Shown here: one piece after another, positions 43,601-50,967 of the stretch
Numbering within the stretch: the stretch's first letter is position 1
Layout of the letters: the number at the start of each line of letters is the position of its first letter
Origin: Sphingobacteriales bacterium
GTDB taxonomy: Bacteria > Bacteroidota > Bacteroidia > Chitinophagales > UBA2359
NCBI GenBank assembly: GCA_016706405.1
Contig: JADJJT010000002.1
Span: 992,001 to 1,056,000 of the forward strand
Direction: 5' to 3'
Length of the DNA: 64,000 nucleotides
Program-made: the position numbers and the translations under genes
Notes under the pieces: generated by a model
Seen by the model: the letters and a program-made list of their open reading frames with translations, nothing else
Databases searched by the model: none
What the model was told of the DNA's origin: nothing

Positions 43601-45797
43601 TACAAAACTCATTATATAAACTGTCAACAAAAATGTCTAAATATTTAGGGTATCCGAACGATACAGTGCCTAAAAAACCAATACAGCCGCTGTTTGCCGC
43701 CAAGGTCAGGTCTTCGGCCATTGAGGGCGAGGCATAAATATCGTGGATATTACCTACAAAGCACGAGGCCGAAATGATGAATGGATATTTGTTGGGGTTA
43801 TTAAATTCGGGCACTTTAAAGTCCCAGTATTGGCCTTGCGAGTGTCCCATAAAACTTATGAGGCCAACGCCGTTGGTTATTAAATTTTGAAGTCCGGCAA
43901 ATGACGTGCCTCCATATTTGGCCGAGTAAGTTTGTATAACTTTACCCCCCATTTTAGCATCTTCGTAAGTGAGTTTAAATTTGTTTAAATAGTCGAGGTA
44001 TTCGGTCTCTTCATCGTCATCGCCAAAGTGAGCAAGGGCAATATGTATGCCTTTTTTTAGCCAAAGCATGGCCTCTTCTGAGCACATTTCGGGGCTTTCG
44101 TAAAATTTCAGTTTATCTAAAAAGTTTTTAACATCGGTAGGGTTTTTGGCACTAATACGCCCAACTGCCAACTGCGGTGTATATTGCCAAACGTTGCGGG
44201 CTACCAATACATTGTCTGAGGGTTGTTTGCCGTAGGTAGGCAACAAATTACCGTTATACTCTGAGGGGCTGTTAGTTGACTTTGCGTAGTCCACGGATTT
44301 GCCTAACAGCAAACAAAATTTTGGTTTATTAGCTGCCGACCAGTTATCAATGGCGTAGTTTACAAAATTCCGGATAGCTAAAGGATGCTTTTCAACACCT
44401 TGCGAAAACTGGTCGTAAAGTTCGGTTATATCTGCTACAACAACATTATACGAGCCGCCTTGTGCGCTGGCGCGGTAGTCGGCATATTCTTGCACGTAAT
44501 CAGTGCCGCCTTGGCGCAATTTGGGGTGGGTAACAATTAAATAGTTGCCTTGATTTATGGTTTTTGAGTAATCGGTAAACTGCGTATTTTTTAATTCATC
44601 AACTATAAAAAAACAATTGTCAGAGGAGGCGAGGCAGGTTGTCGAGCTTGTATTTGCCAGTATCAACTCGCGCGATAAACCAATTAAACTGCCCTTTGGA
44701 AGATGAAATTTAAGCGTGTCTCCGGAAATTACCGGAACCATCCGGATTTGATTGGTTAAATCATATAGCACCGGCGTGGTGCCTTCATCAAAATTAGTAA
44801 TGGCAAGGTATTTTTCGTTTTGGTCGCCAAGTGCAAATTTGAATACTTTTGAGTTGTCAAAATCGAATTTGCGGGGGTAGGTAAGTTTATTGTAAACTAC
44901 CGATACACTTTGGGTATAATCAGTATTTTGCCCTACTAATTCTAAGGCTTTAAAACTTACTTTCGTAAGGTCTTTAATATCGGTCATAAAAACAACTAAC
45001 GAAGTTACAATGCTGCTATAACCTTCAAATTCGGCAGTTTGGTATTTGGTCGAACCAACGCTAATATCAACTAAGTGGTCGGGATTGTAGTAAATAGAAT
45101 GTGTTTGGCCAACAATTTTGGTTTCAAGTTTGGCAAACAAATCTGGGTCGTCTGTATAGCGTTTTGGTGTTTTTATGTTGTAATCTAAACTGTTTGGGGC
45201 TAAAATTGATTGCCCCGAAAAACCTTCGTTCGGTTCGTAGTCGGCATACCAATAGTTGGCGCCGGCAATTTTTACGCCATCACCTAATGAGTGTACGTTG
45301 TTGTTGAATGACAATACCTCGTGCATAAAATAATTTTCGGCGGCAGGTAATCCGGTCATACTGTTGTCGGCATTAGCATACCAGCTACCGTTACTGCCTA
45401 CGTCCCAAACTAAATAATAGCTTAAGGTGTCGGTAAAAAGGCTTTTTAAGTTCGAGAGTTGTTCGCTGGCATTTTTGTGCAAATAGGTATCAAATTTGCC
45501 ATCATTTTTAGTGGCATAAAATTCAATATAATCGTTATTTGTTAATTTGCCTGTTTGTGTTACATAAATAGGCACTGCCTTGCCTCCGCGTGCATAAAGT
45601 CTAAACCCGTTTCCATTAAGGCCATTTAACCCTGCGGCTTCAAGGGTGGTGTATGGAATTCGGTAAACTCCACTTTTACCTACTTTAAATTTGTAGTAGG
45701 TTTTGCTGTAATCTATCCACTCGTTTTGGTAAACTTGGGCTTGCGTAGCAAGTTGTAAAAGCAATAGCGCAAAAAGAAAAATGTAAAACCTTTTCAT
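40668..45797 (-). CDS. Gingipain-like (C25) peptidase with T9SS type B sorting domain
   Basis: 1709 residues. Signal peptide (FYIFLFALLLLQLATQAQ). N-terminal region of the PorU/gingipain type (YYKFKVGKSGVYRI). The C25 peptidase domain spans about 440-830; likely catalytic residues are the His in LISFMGHSQG and the Cys in IISASCFVGNI. Next come a CARDB-like module (SPDLVVKNNDNG), a series of Ig/PKD-like modules with repeated SGTYTVTV phrases, and a type B sorting domain (PNVITPNHDGFNDNW to INGTITIIQ). The start at 45797 is chosen because the signal peptide follows it directly; the frame extends to 45866. It may process or attach other surface proteins. Operon with the PorP/SprF gene. Confidence 0.88.
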   Translation of the reverse strand: MKRFYIFLFALLLLQLATQAQVYQNEWIDYSKTYYKFKVGKSGVYRIPYTTLEAAGLNGLNGNGFRLYARGGKAVPIYVTQTGKLTNNDYIEFYATKNDGKFDTYLHKNASEQLSNLKSLFTDTLSYYLVWDVGSNGSWYANADNSMTGLPAAENYFMHEVLSFNNNVHSLGDGVKIAGANYWYADYEPNEGFSGQSILAPNSLDYNIKTPKRYTDDPDLFAKLETKIVGQTHSIYYNPDHLVDISVGSTKYQTAEFEGYSSIVTSLVVFMTDIKDLTKVSFKALELVGQNTDYTQSVSVVYNKLTYPRKFDFDNSKVFKFALGDQNEKYLAITNFDEGTTPVLYDLTNQIRMVPVISGDTLKFHLPKGSLIGLSRELILANTSSTTCLASSDNCFFIVDELKNTQFTDYSKTINQGNYLIVTHPKLRQGGTDYVQEYADYRASAQGGSYNVVVADITELYDQFSQGVEKHPLAIRNFVNYAIDNWSAANKPKFCLLLGKSVDYAKSTNSPSEYNGNLLPTYGKQPSDNVLVARNVWQYTPQLAVGRISAKNPTDVKNFLDKLKFYESPEMCSEEAMLWLKKGIHIALAHFGDDDEETEYLDYLNKFKLTYEDAKMGGKVIQTYSAKYGGTSFAGLQNLITNGVGLISFMGHSQGQYWDFKVPEFNNPNKYPFIISASCFVGNIHDIYASPSMAEDLTLAANSGCIGFLGTVSFGYPKYLDIFVDSLYNEFCKTNYAQPMGICLKNTIDKIYISDSTASSYDGIKATCEEFTFEGDPGFVLAGYAAPDYHVDNVPNSPDLVVKNNDNGVVLSPPYIVSKDVTSLEFIVNYANLGQAVDKDITVVVNRKHQGNTTVAATKTIDAAYFTGSFNVTIVIDSKTMGGDNEFTIIIDADEAITELCETNNKLVFNINVQNDIDCSQEIAPNILLTDLEYCTSDAPVTITTDKPGGIFNGTGISGNEFNPGVAGPGSHIITYTYTNPDNNCVTADNITINVSSIPSNEFTVKSPDAFLVNGESICKTTVLTIEATDYNPFATYTWSWNGANAIPLGNEKYSVSWLTAGIKTFSLKVSNSNCTTSVKDFVVNVDDVLPAPVINCGTSTLSSVSFEWAAVPGASGYLIDVDGSIQTIANTSYTITGLAPAESKCIIVTALGTGKCGNSKPSIEQCCIAQDCPIKDLKIVGLQSSYCIDQPAITLSANEGGGIFKIDGVVNDKFDPTTLGIGCKTITYDLVVNDCQYNAPSVLVCVNDLPKPTISGDTYFCAGGSATISVNENYQSYLWSNSATTKSVQVAKGGTYTVTVKDINGCEANASFTVDEKTIAKPVITNKGKDILCPDATTTLSVEPIYTDYLWSGNASIEPNLTVKSPGTYSVTVHDSFGCEASASYTVYGSTIIKPAITANGETSPPTYCTGDVVTLKATDGYAKYTWSNGVTGKEITITDSGTYTVNVENADGCPESNSITIVFNAPPTVKIEASALQICNGNEVTLSAPGVFDEITWSTGATTPNITVDESGTYEVEVKTGNCTAKSSATITVFEDQLSNLSVNANVDLVCPGDIVELEATGVNVAKSFTWVGKELLYTDGQIVQAKPIYEGYYTVTVVDQNGCFKSDSVLVKIETDCEVPNVITPNHDGFNDNWYIPQAAVSSRVDVFIFNRWGQEVYSKLGYDNADGWRGTNKNGDKLPHGTYYYVINITDNGKHSINGTITIIQ

Positions 45798-45838
45798 TTT
45801 TGATTGATATTTAATATGTTGTATTTGATTTAATTTAT

Positions 45839-45846
45839 CAAAACTA
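45839..45846 (-). promoter_or_regulatory. Candidate -7 element (TAGTTTTG) for the C25-PorP operon
   Basis: The minus-strand reading is TAGTTTTG, 41 nt upstream of the ATG at 45797. It lies inside the longer frame, which supports the shorter start. Confidence 0.45.
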
Positions 45847-45922
45847 CTGTATTGCCATAATAACAATAGTTAAATTAGTGACTATTTTTAATATCATTGT
45901 CTTAAAAACGGGTAAAAAAAGA

Positions 45923-45972
45923 AAAGCGCAAACCGGTATTTAAATTTAAAATTGGCATCTGATTTGCGCTTT
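45923..45972 (-). terminator. Hairpin terminator of the THX gene
   Basis: AAAGCGCAAA at 45923-45932 pairs perfectly with TTTGCGCTTT at 45963-45972 across a 30-nt loop. On the minus strand it is followed by TTC and a further T run. Confidence 0.7.
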
Positions 45973-46030
45973 ATAAGCAATTAAAGAAAACGAAACGTAC
46001 TTTGCAATTATTAAAATTAAAAGCAAATTT

Positions 46031-46141
46031 TTAGGCAGGTTTTGCTGCACTTGTTTGTTTCTTGCTTTTCTTTGGGCGGCTGTTGCCAAAACTGCCATTC
46101 CAAATTTTTCCGCGTCTCGTTCTACGATCGCCTTTACCCAT
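46031..46141 (-). CDS. Small ribosomal subunit protein THX
   Basis: A 36-residue, very basic protein: MGKGDRRTRRGKIWNGSFGN followed by a Lys/Ser/Ala-rich tail ending KPA. This matches the THX protein of the small ribosomal subunit, a short peptide lodged in the head of the 30S particle and found in Thermus and Bacteroidota (MGKGDxxTRRGKIWxGxxG). The start and stop fit exactly and the gene has its own promoter (46187-46194) and terminator (45923-45972). At this size it is easily missed by gene finders. Confidence 0.93.
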   Translation of the reverse strand: MGKGDRRTRRGKIWNGSFGNSRPKKSKKQTSAAKPA

Positions 46142-46186
46142 AATATTTATAAAACAATTTAGGTGATAAAAATAAACATAATCCGG

Positions 46187-46194
46187 CAAAGTTA
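46187..46194 (-). promoter_or_regulatory. Candidate -7 element (TAACTTTG) for the THX gene
   Basis: The minus-strand reading is TAACTTTG, 45 nt upstream of the THX start codon, in the short divergent region before the gene at 46219. Confidence 0.5.
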
Positions 46195-46218
46195 GGTAAT
46201 TTTAGCCACTTTTTTACG

Positions 46219-47016
46219 ATGAGACAACAAACTTGCACAAAAATAACACAAAATAAGCCCGTTTTGTCGTTGCTTTACAGATTTTTCCTGCTGTGGGCCA
46301 CAAGTTGTGTTGGAAGTAATTTTATTTATGCGCAAGTAGAATTGGTGAAATACGAAATAACTGCCAACGTTGAAGAATTACAAAATATGCAGGCCCTGCA
46401 AAGCGAGTTTATTGGCCGCTTTGACATGACGGTTACCCATACCGATTCGTTGCACGAAGAGGATAATTACTCCGAAATCAGAAGTATTAATATAGACGAT
46501 TATGGTTTGGATGTGAGCAGGCGCCGTTTAACCGACGGACTGAATATGCAACATTATATATACAACCGAAGGCAAAGTTCGTTTACCTTGTTGAACCATT
46601 ATAATAAGAAAGCCTACAAAGTGCTGCTGCCCCGGCCTAATATTCAACCAAACGATGCCACAGTAAAAATTTACCGCACCGAAAATATCAAACAAATTGA
46701 AGGCTATAAAACAATACAATACACAATTGAAACAAACAAAGCTTTTTACGAACTTTGGATTGCCGAAATTATTCCTATAAACTTTCTATATTTGTATATT
46801 ACATTTAGGGCATGTGGCTCGACAGAGAACCCCGCCTATTACGAGTTTGCCAATTTACATTATATCCCCGGCATGCCTCTTGAGGGAAATTATAAAACAA
46901 AAGACGGCCAGAAAACCGTAAGTTTTACCGTCAAAAATTTTAAAATTGGGCAAGTTGATATGGAAGCTTTTGATACCTCGGATTATGACTTCATACCCTA
47001 CGATGAATATAAATAA
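46219..47016 (+). CDS. Secreted protein of unknown function
   Basis: 265 residues with an N-terminal hydrophobic signal (LYRFFLLWATSCVGSNFIYAQ). The mature part is rich in alternating hydrophobic and polar residues (VELVKYEITANVEEL, FTLLNHYNKKAYKVLLP and IEGYKTIQYTIETNKAFYELWIAE), suggesting a beta-sheet fold like the DUF4412 or LolA-like lipoprotein-carrier group often seen in Bacteroidota. That resemblance is weak. It is a single gene with a clear TCCGGA-type terminator at 47054. Confidence 0.6.
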   Translation: MRQQTCTKITQNKPVLSLLYRFFLLWATSCVGSNFIYAQVELVKYEITANVEELQNMQALQSEFIGRFDMTVTHTDSLHEEDNYSEIRSINIDDYGLDVSRRRLTDGLNMQHYIYNRRQSSFTLLNHYNKKAYKVLLPRPNIQPNDATVKIYRTENIKQIEGYKTIQYTIETNKAFYELWIAEIIPINFLYLYITFRACGSTENPAYYEFANLHYIPGMPLEGNYKTKDGQKTVSFTVKNFKIGQVDMEAFDTSDYDFIPYDEYK

Positions 47017-47053
47017 AGAAAATAAACAACTCAAAATTGCCTGTCAATTTGTT

Positions 47054-47092
47054 TATCCGGATACGCTGCTTACGGTATCCGGATATTTTTTT
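47054..47092 (+). terminator. Terminator made of two ATCCGGAT copies
   Basis: TATCCGGATAC at 47054-47064 pairs with GTATCCGGATA at 47075-47085, a perfect 11-bp stem with a 10-nt loop, followed by seven T residues. Confidence 0.92.
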
Positions 47093-47147
47093 GCCTTCAA
47101 TTTGAACCATAGCACTTAAAAAAATGTTTATTTATTTCAGAAAACCG

Positions 47148-47155
47148 TAATTTTG
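47148..47155 (+). promoter_or_regulatory. Candidate -7 element (TAATTTTG) for iscU
   Basis: TAATTTTG lies 40 nt upstream of the iscU ATG and downstream of the terminator at 47054. Confidence 0.5.
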
Positions 47156-47195
47156 CTCTTTCATTATAATTCTATTTAAAATTTTTATACTCACT

Positions 47196-47615
47196 ATGGC
47201 ATATTCAGAGAAAGTTCTTGACCATTACAACCAACCACGCAACGTAGGCACTTTAGATAAAAGTAAAAAAAGTGTAGGTACAGGTCTTGTTGGCGCCCCC
47301 GAATGTGGAGACGTTATGCGCCTGCAAATTGAAGTTGACGATGAGTCAGGCATTATTAGCGATGCTAAATTTAAAACCTTTGGCTGTGGTTCGGCAATCG
47401 CCTCCTCTTCGTTGGCAACCGAATGGCTTAAAGGCAAAACCATTGACCAAGCTTTAGAAATTGACAATATGGATATTGTTGAAGAGCTAAACTTGCCCCC
47501 AGTTAAAATTCACTGCTCCGTACTGGCCGAAGATGCCATACGCGCAGCCATTAACGATTACCGCGTAAAAAACGGCCTTGAACCCATTGAACAAGAAGCC
47601 TCAATTGTACACTAA
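47196..47615 (+). CDS. iscU: Fe-S cluster assembly scaffold IscU
   Basis: 139-residue scaffold on which iron-sulfur clusters are built before transfer to apo-proteins; cytoplasmic. The three cluster cysteines are C37 in GAPECGDV, C64 in TFGCGSAIAS and C107 in IHCSVLAED; D39 is the conserved acidic residue. LPPVK at 100-104 is the recognition site for the Hsp70 chaperone HscA, and an HscA-like gene is at 52284-54188. iscA follows 51 nt downstream in the same direction. The usual iscS, hscB and fdx genes are not adjacent. Confidence 0.95.
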   Translation: MAYSEKVLDHYNQPRNVGTLDKSKKSVGTGLVGAPECGDVMRLQIEVDDESGIISDAKFKTFGCGSAIASSSLATEWLKGKTIDQALEIDNMDIVEELNLPPVKIHCSVLAEDAIRAAINDYRVKNGLEPIEQEASIVH

Positions 47616-47666
47616 ACCAAATAGGGCAAATTTGTTTTCAATTTATTTGATAAATATTTTTATAAC

Positions 47667-47993
47667 ATGATTACCATTAGCGACGAAGCAAAACAACAGA
47701 TAGCCAACCTCAAAGCTAATGCCAACCTAACCACCGATTATTTTTTGCGCGTGTCAATTACAAGCGGTGGATGCTCGGGGCTTAGTTATAAAATGGATTT
47801 TGACAACGAAAACCAACCAGACGACCAAATGTTTGAAGACAAAGGGGTTAAAATTTGTATTGATTTGCGCAGTTTTTTATATTTATACGGCACCGAACTC
47901 GACTTTTCGCGTGGCTTAAATGGCAAGGGCTTTTATTTTAAAAATCCAAATGCCTCGCGTACTTGTGGCTGCGGCGAAAGCTTTTCGGTTTAG
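47667..47993 (+). CDS. iscA: IscA/HesB family Fe-S carrier
   Basis: 108-residue A-type iron-sulfur carrier. The three conserved cysteines are C36 in SGGCSGLSY and C100, C102 in RTCGCGESFSV. It carries clusters from the scaffold to target proteins. It follows iscU and is followed by a TCCGGA-stem terminator at 48034, so iscU-iscA is one transcript. IscA, ErpA and SufA cannot be told apart with certainty by sequence; context favours IscA. Confidence 0.9.
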   Translation: MITISDEAKQQIANLKANANLTTDYFLRVSITSGGCSGLSYKMDFDNENQPDDQMFEDKGVKICIDLRSFLYLYGTELDFSRGLNGKGFYFKNPNASRTCGCGESFSV

Positions 47994-48033
47994 TAAAAAA
48001 GCCCAGCATTAAAATTGAAACTCAAACTATTTC

Positions 48034-48087
48034 TTCCGGATGCACGTATGCCCAAGCCTACACCTGTGTATCCGGAATTTCTTTTTT
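48034..48087 (+). terminator. TCCGGA-stem terminator of iscU-iscA
   Basis: TTCCGGATGCAC at 48034-48045 pairs with GTGTATCCGGAA at 48066-48077 (one G-U pair), followed by a T-rich tail. Confidence 0.85.
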
Positions 48088-48169
48088 ATCCGCAGCAGTT
48101 TATGGCGTTGCAGATAAATATAATATAAACTAAACTTTTACCCATCTGTTAGATAAGTATTTCAGTGTT

Positions 48170-48601
48170 ATGCAACAACATAAGCCCCAACTCAATTCGG
48201 TTGAATTATTGCAGTTTTACAATTTGCGCGTTACCAATTGCCGTAAAGCCGTTGTTGAATTACTACAAAAAGCTACCCATGCAATAGGCCAGCCCGATTT
48301 AGAAAAACGCCTGCCCCAGTTTGACCGCGTAACACTTTACAGAACCCTCGATACGTTTGAACAAAAAGGCATCATCCATGCCTTGCGCGATATTGCCGGC
48401 ACAGCTATGTACGCCCTATGCGAAGACTGTACCGAACACCACCACTACGACAACCACATTCATTTTGAATGTGAAGTTTGCCATGCAGTTAGTTGTTTAG
48501 ACCAAGTGTTTGTTCCCAACATCAATCTTCCTAAAGGTTATACACTTAAAACAGTGCGCTTTTTAGTTAGCGGCGTATGTAATAGATGTCAAACAAATTA
48601 G
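48170..48601 (+). CDS. Fur family metalloregulator
   Basis: 143-residue Fur-superfamily transcription factor. The N-terminal winged helix includes LRVTNCRKAVVELLQ and the recognition region FDRVTLYRTLDTFEQKGII. The C-terminal metal domain has CEDCTEHHHYDNHIHFECEVC and a terminal CNRC, giving two CxxC structural zinc pairs and a His-rich sensory site. Fur, Zur and PerR cannot be told apart here. The HHHYDNHIHFEC segment is Zur/Fur-like. Position beside iscUA suggests iron or redox control, but no operator was identified. Confidence 0.9.
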   Translation: MQQHKPQLNSVELLQFYNLRVTNCRKAVVELLQKATHAIGQPDLEKRLPQFDRVTLYRTLDTFEQKGIIHALRDIAGTAMYALCEDCTEHHHYDNHIHFECEVCHAVSCLDQVFVPNINLPKGYTLKTVRFLVSGVCNRCQTN

Positions 48602-48645
48602 TGCGAAGTAAATATATAGTACGCCTGCATTTTTCTGAAAATATA

Positions 48646-48686
48646 TCCGGATTGGTTAATTCTAACAACTAATCCGGACTTGTTTT
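48646..48686 (+). terminator. TCCGGA-stem terminator of the Fur-family gene
   Basis: TCCGGATTGGTT at 48646-48657 pairs with AACTAATCCGGA at 48667-48678 (one mismatch), followed by CTTGTTTTT. Confidence 0.85.
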
Positions 48687-48814
48687 TATGATCACTGCAT
48701 TTTGTTCTGGATATATCCGGAAATGAAACACTATAAATAGCTATATTTGACTTAGGGCTTGCTGTCAAAATGTCTATAATATACTACTACCATCTGCCTA
48801 AAATAGATAAAACC

Positions 48815-48845
48815 TGCCAAATTTGCACAAAATTTAGGCTTGGCA
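48815..48845 (+). promoter_or_regulatory. Inverted repeat upstream of dnaK
   Basis: TGCCAA at 48815-48820 pairs with TTGGCA at 48840-48845, with an inner AAATTT repeat. It may be an operator or leader hairpin. It does not match the CIRCE consensus. Confidence 0.3.
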
Positions 48846-48913
48846 TGTGTATTGATTAAAATTAGCAAAACAAACTATTTTATCTTGTAATTAAAAGACA
48901 ACTTATTTATACA

Positions 48914-50839
48914 ATGAACAAAATTATTGGAATTGACCTCGGTACAACCAACTCGTGTGTAGCAATTATGGATGGCAACGAACCCATTGTAATTGCCAAC
49001 AGCGAGGGTAAACGTACCACCCCCTCTATTGTGGCTTTTTTGGCCAACGGCGAACGCAAAATTGGCGATGCCGCTAAACGCCAAGCTATAACCAACCCTA
49101 AAAATACAATCATGTCTATCAAACGGTTTATGGGCGCTCGCTACTCCGAAATAGCCCGCGAAACCGAAAAAGTATCGTACAAAGCAGTACGCGGCGACAA
49201 CGATACTATTCGCGTTGATATTGACGGACGTATGTACTCACCACAAGAAATTTCGGCTATGGTACTACAAAAAATGAAAAAAACTGCCGAAGATTATCTT
49301 GGTTACGAGGTAACTGAAGCTGTAATTACTGTGCCCGCCTATTTTAACGACTCGCAGCGCCAGGCAACAAAAGAAGCCGGCGAAATTGCAGGTTTGGTTG
49401 TGCGCCGTATTATTAACGAGCCTACCGCAGCTGCCCTTGCTTATGGCTTAGACAAACAACACAAAGACCAACGAATTGCCGTTTACGACCTTGGCGGCGG
49501 TACTTTCGATATTTCAATTTTAGAATTGGGCGATGGCGTGTTTGAAGTAAAATCAACCAACGGCGATACCCACCTTGGTGGAGATGATTTTGACTTTTGC
49601 ATAATTGACTGGTTAGCCAACGAATTTAAAGCCGAAGAAAATATTGACCTCCGCAAAGATCCCATGGCCTTGCAACGCTTAAAAGAAGCTTCTGAAAAAG
49701 CTAAAATTGAACTATCCGGATCTTTGGAAACCGAAATTAATTTGCCCTATATAACTGCCGTTGACGGGGTGCCTAAACACTTGGTGAAAAAGATAACACG
49801 CGCAAAATTCGAACAGTTGGTTGACCATTTAGTACAACGCACCCTTGAACCTTGCCGCTTGGCACTGCGCGATGCTGGCTACTCGCCCAACGATATTCAC
49901 GAAGTGATATTAGTAGGTGGTTCAACCCGGATGCCCAAAATACAAGAAGTTGTAGAGAAATTTTTTGGCAAAAAACCCCATAAAGGTGTAAATCCGGATG
50001 AAGTTGTTGCAGTAGGAGCAGCAATTCAGGGTGGGGTACTAACCGGTGATGTTAAAGATGTATTACTTTTAGATGTTACGCCTCTATCCTTAGGTATTGA
50101 AACATTAGGGGGCGTGTTTACCCGCTTAATTGAAGCAAATACAACCATCCCTTCGCGCAAATCAGAAACATTTTCAACGGCAGCCGATAACCAGCCATCT
50201 GTTGAAATACATGTACTACAAGGCGAACGTTCCTTAGCGCGCGATAACCGCACAATCGGTAAATTTATGTTGGGCGATATTCCACCAGCCCCACGCGGTG
50301 TTCCCCAAATCGAAGTAATTTTTGATATTGATGCAAACGGTATTTTAAGCGTAACGGCTAAAGATAAAGGCACAGGAAAAGAGCAAAGTATTAAAATAAC
50401 GGCTTCTACCGGATTAAGTAAAGACGAAGTAGAACGTATGAAAACAGATGCGCGCAACAACGAACGTGCCGACAAAGAAGCACGCGAACTAATTGAAAAA
50501 ATTAATGAGGCCGATACCTTAATATTTCAAACCGAAAAACAATTGGCCGAGTTTGGCGATAAAATTAATGCCTCTCATCGCAGTGCCATTGAAAATGCCC
50601 TAGCTCAACTTAAAAATGCCCATGCTAACCAAGATATTAACGGCATTGAAGTTGGTACAAAAAACCTTACTGACGCATGGCAAGCCGCTTCGCAAGATAT
50701 GTACCAAGCCCAGCAAAATAACCCAGGTGCAGGTGGCAACGAACATCAGTCTTATGACGGGCAAAACAATAATACCGATGGAAAAAAAGCAGAAGATGTT
50801 CAAGATGTGGAATACGAAGAAATACGCGACAACAAATAA
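48914..50839 (+). CDS. dnaK: Molecular chaperone DnaK (Hsp70)
   Basis: 641-residue Hsp70, the ATP-dependent general folding chaperone. Phosphate-loop motif IGIDLGTTNSC at the N-terminus, then AVYDLGGGTFDISI, the IILVGGSTRMP-like motif (HEVILVGGSTRMPKIQ), the substrate-binding domain with IPPAPRGVPQIEV, and a C-terminal lid ending in a Gln/Asn/Gly-rich tail with EDVQDVEYEEI, which matches the conserved DnaK terminus. It is a single gene with its own terminator. dnaJ and grpE are not adjacent. Confidence 0.97.
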   Translation: MNKIIGIDLGTTNSCVAIMDGNEPIVIANSEGKRTTPSIVAFLANGERKIGDAAKRQAITNPKNTIMSIKRFMGARYSEIARETEKVSYKAVRGDNDTIRVDIDGRMYSPQEISAMVLQKMKKTAEDYLGYEVTEAVITVPAYFNDSQRQATKEAGEIAGLVVRRIINEPTAAALAYGLDKQHKDQRIAVYDLGGGTFDISILELGDGVFEVKSTNGDTHLGGDDFDFCIIDWLANEFKAEENIDLRKDPMALQRLKEASEKAKIELSGSLETEINLPYITAVDGVPKHLVKKITRAKFEQLVDHLVQRTLEPCRLALRDAGYSPNDIHEVILVGGSTRMPKIQEVVEKFFGKKPHKGVNPDEVVAVGAAIQGGVLTGDVKDVLLLDVTPLSLGIETLGGVFTRLIEANTTIPSRKSETFSTAADNQPSVEIHVLQGERSLARDNRTIGKFMLGDIPPAPRGVPQIEVIFDIDANGILSVTAKDKGTGKEQSIKITASTGLSKDEVERMKTDARNNERADKEARELIEKINEADTLIFQTEKQLAEFGDKINASHRSAIENALAQLKNAHANQDINGIEVGTKNLTDAWQAASQDMYQAQQNNPGAGGNEHQSYDGQNNNTDGKKAEDVQDVEYEEIRDNK

Positions 50840-50874
50840 ACTCCGGAAAAATAATTAAATAATTAGCTTTTCAG

Positions 50875-50923
50875 AAAAGGCGAGTGCAATTTATCATAAA
50901 ATTGACCTCGCCTTTTGTTTTTC
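50875..50923 (+). terminator. Terminator of dnaK
   Basis: AAAAGGCGAG at 50875-50884 pairs perfectly with CTCGCCTTTT at 50907-50916 (the loop has an inner AATTT/AAATT pairing), followed by GTTTTT. It also stands at the end of the convergent thiolase operon. Confidence 0.9.
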
Positions 50924-50967
50924 CCCATCCTCACTTAATCCGGATACAAATGCGTGTTTCAAAAATC

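Larger units (their letters stand above)
48602..48913. other. Intergenic region upstream of dnaK
   Basis: 312 nt without a gene. It contains the Fur-gene terminator (48646-48686), a third TCCGGA at 48716 and an inverted repeat at 48815-48845. No exact TAnnTTTG box lies in the 100 nt before dnaK; TATATTTG occurs further up near 48751. Confidence 0.6.

Noticed and set aside
48752..48913. CIRCE-type heat-shock operator before dnaK
   Set aside because: The inverted repeat at 48815-48845 does not match the CIRCE 9-bp arms.
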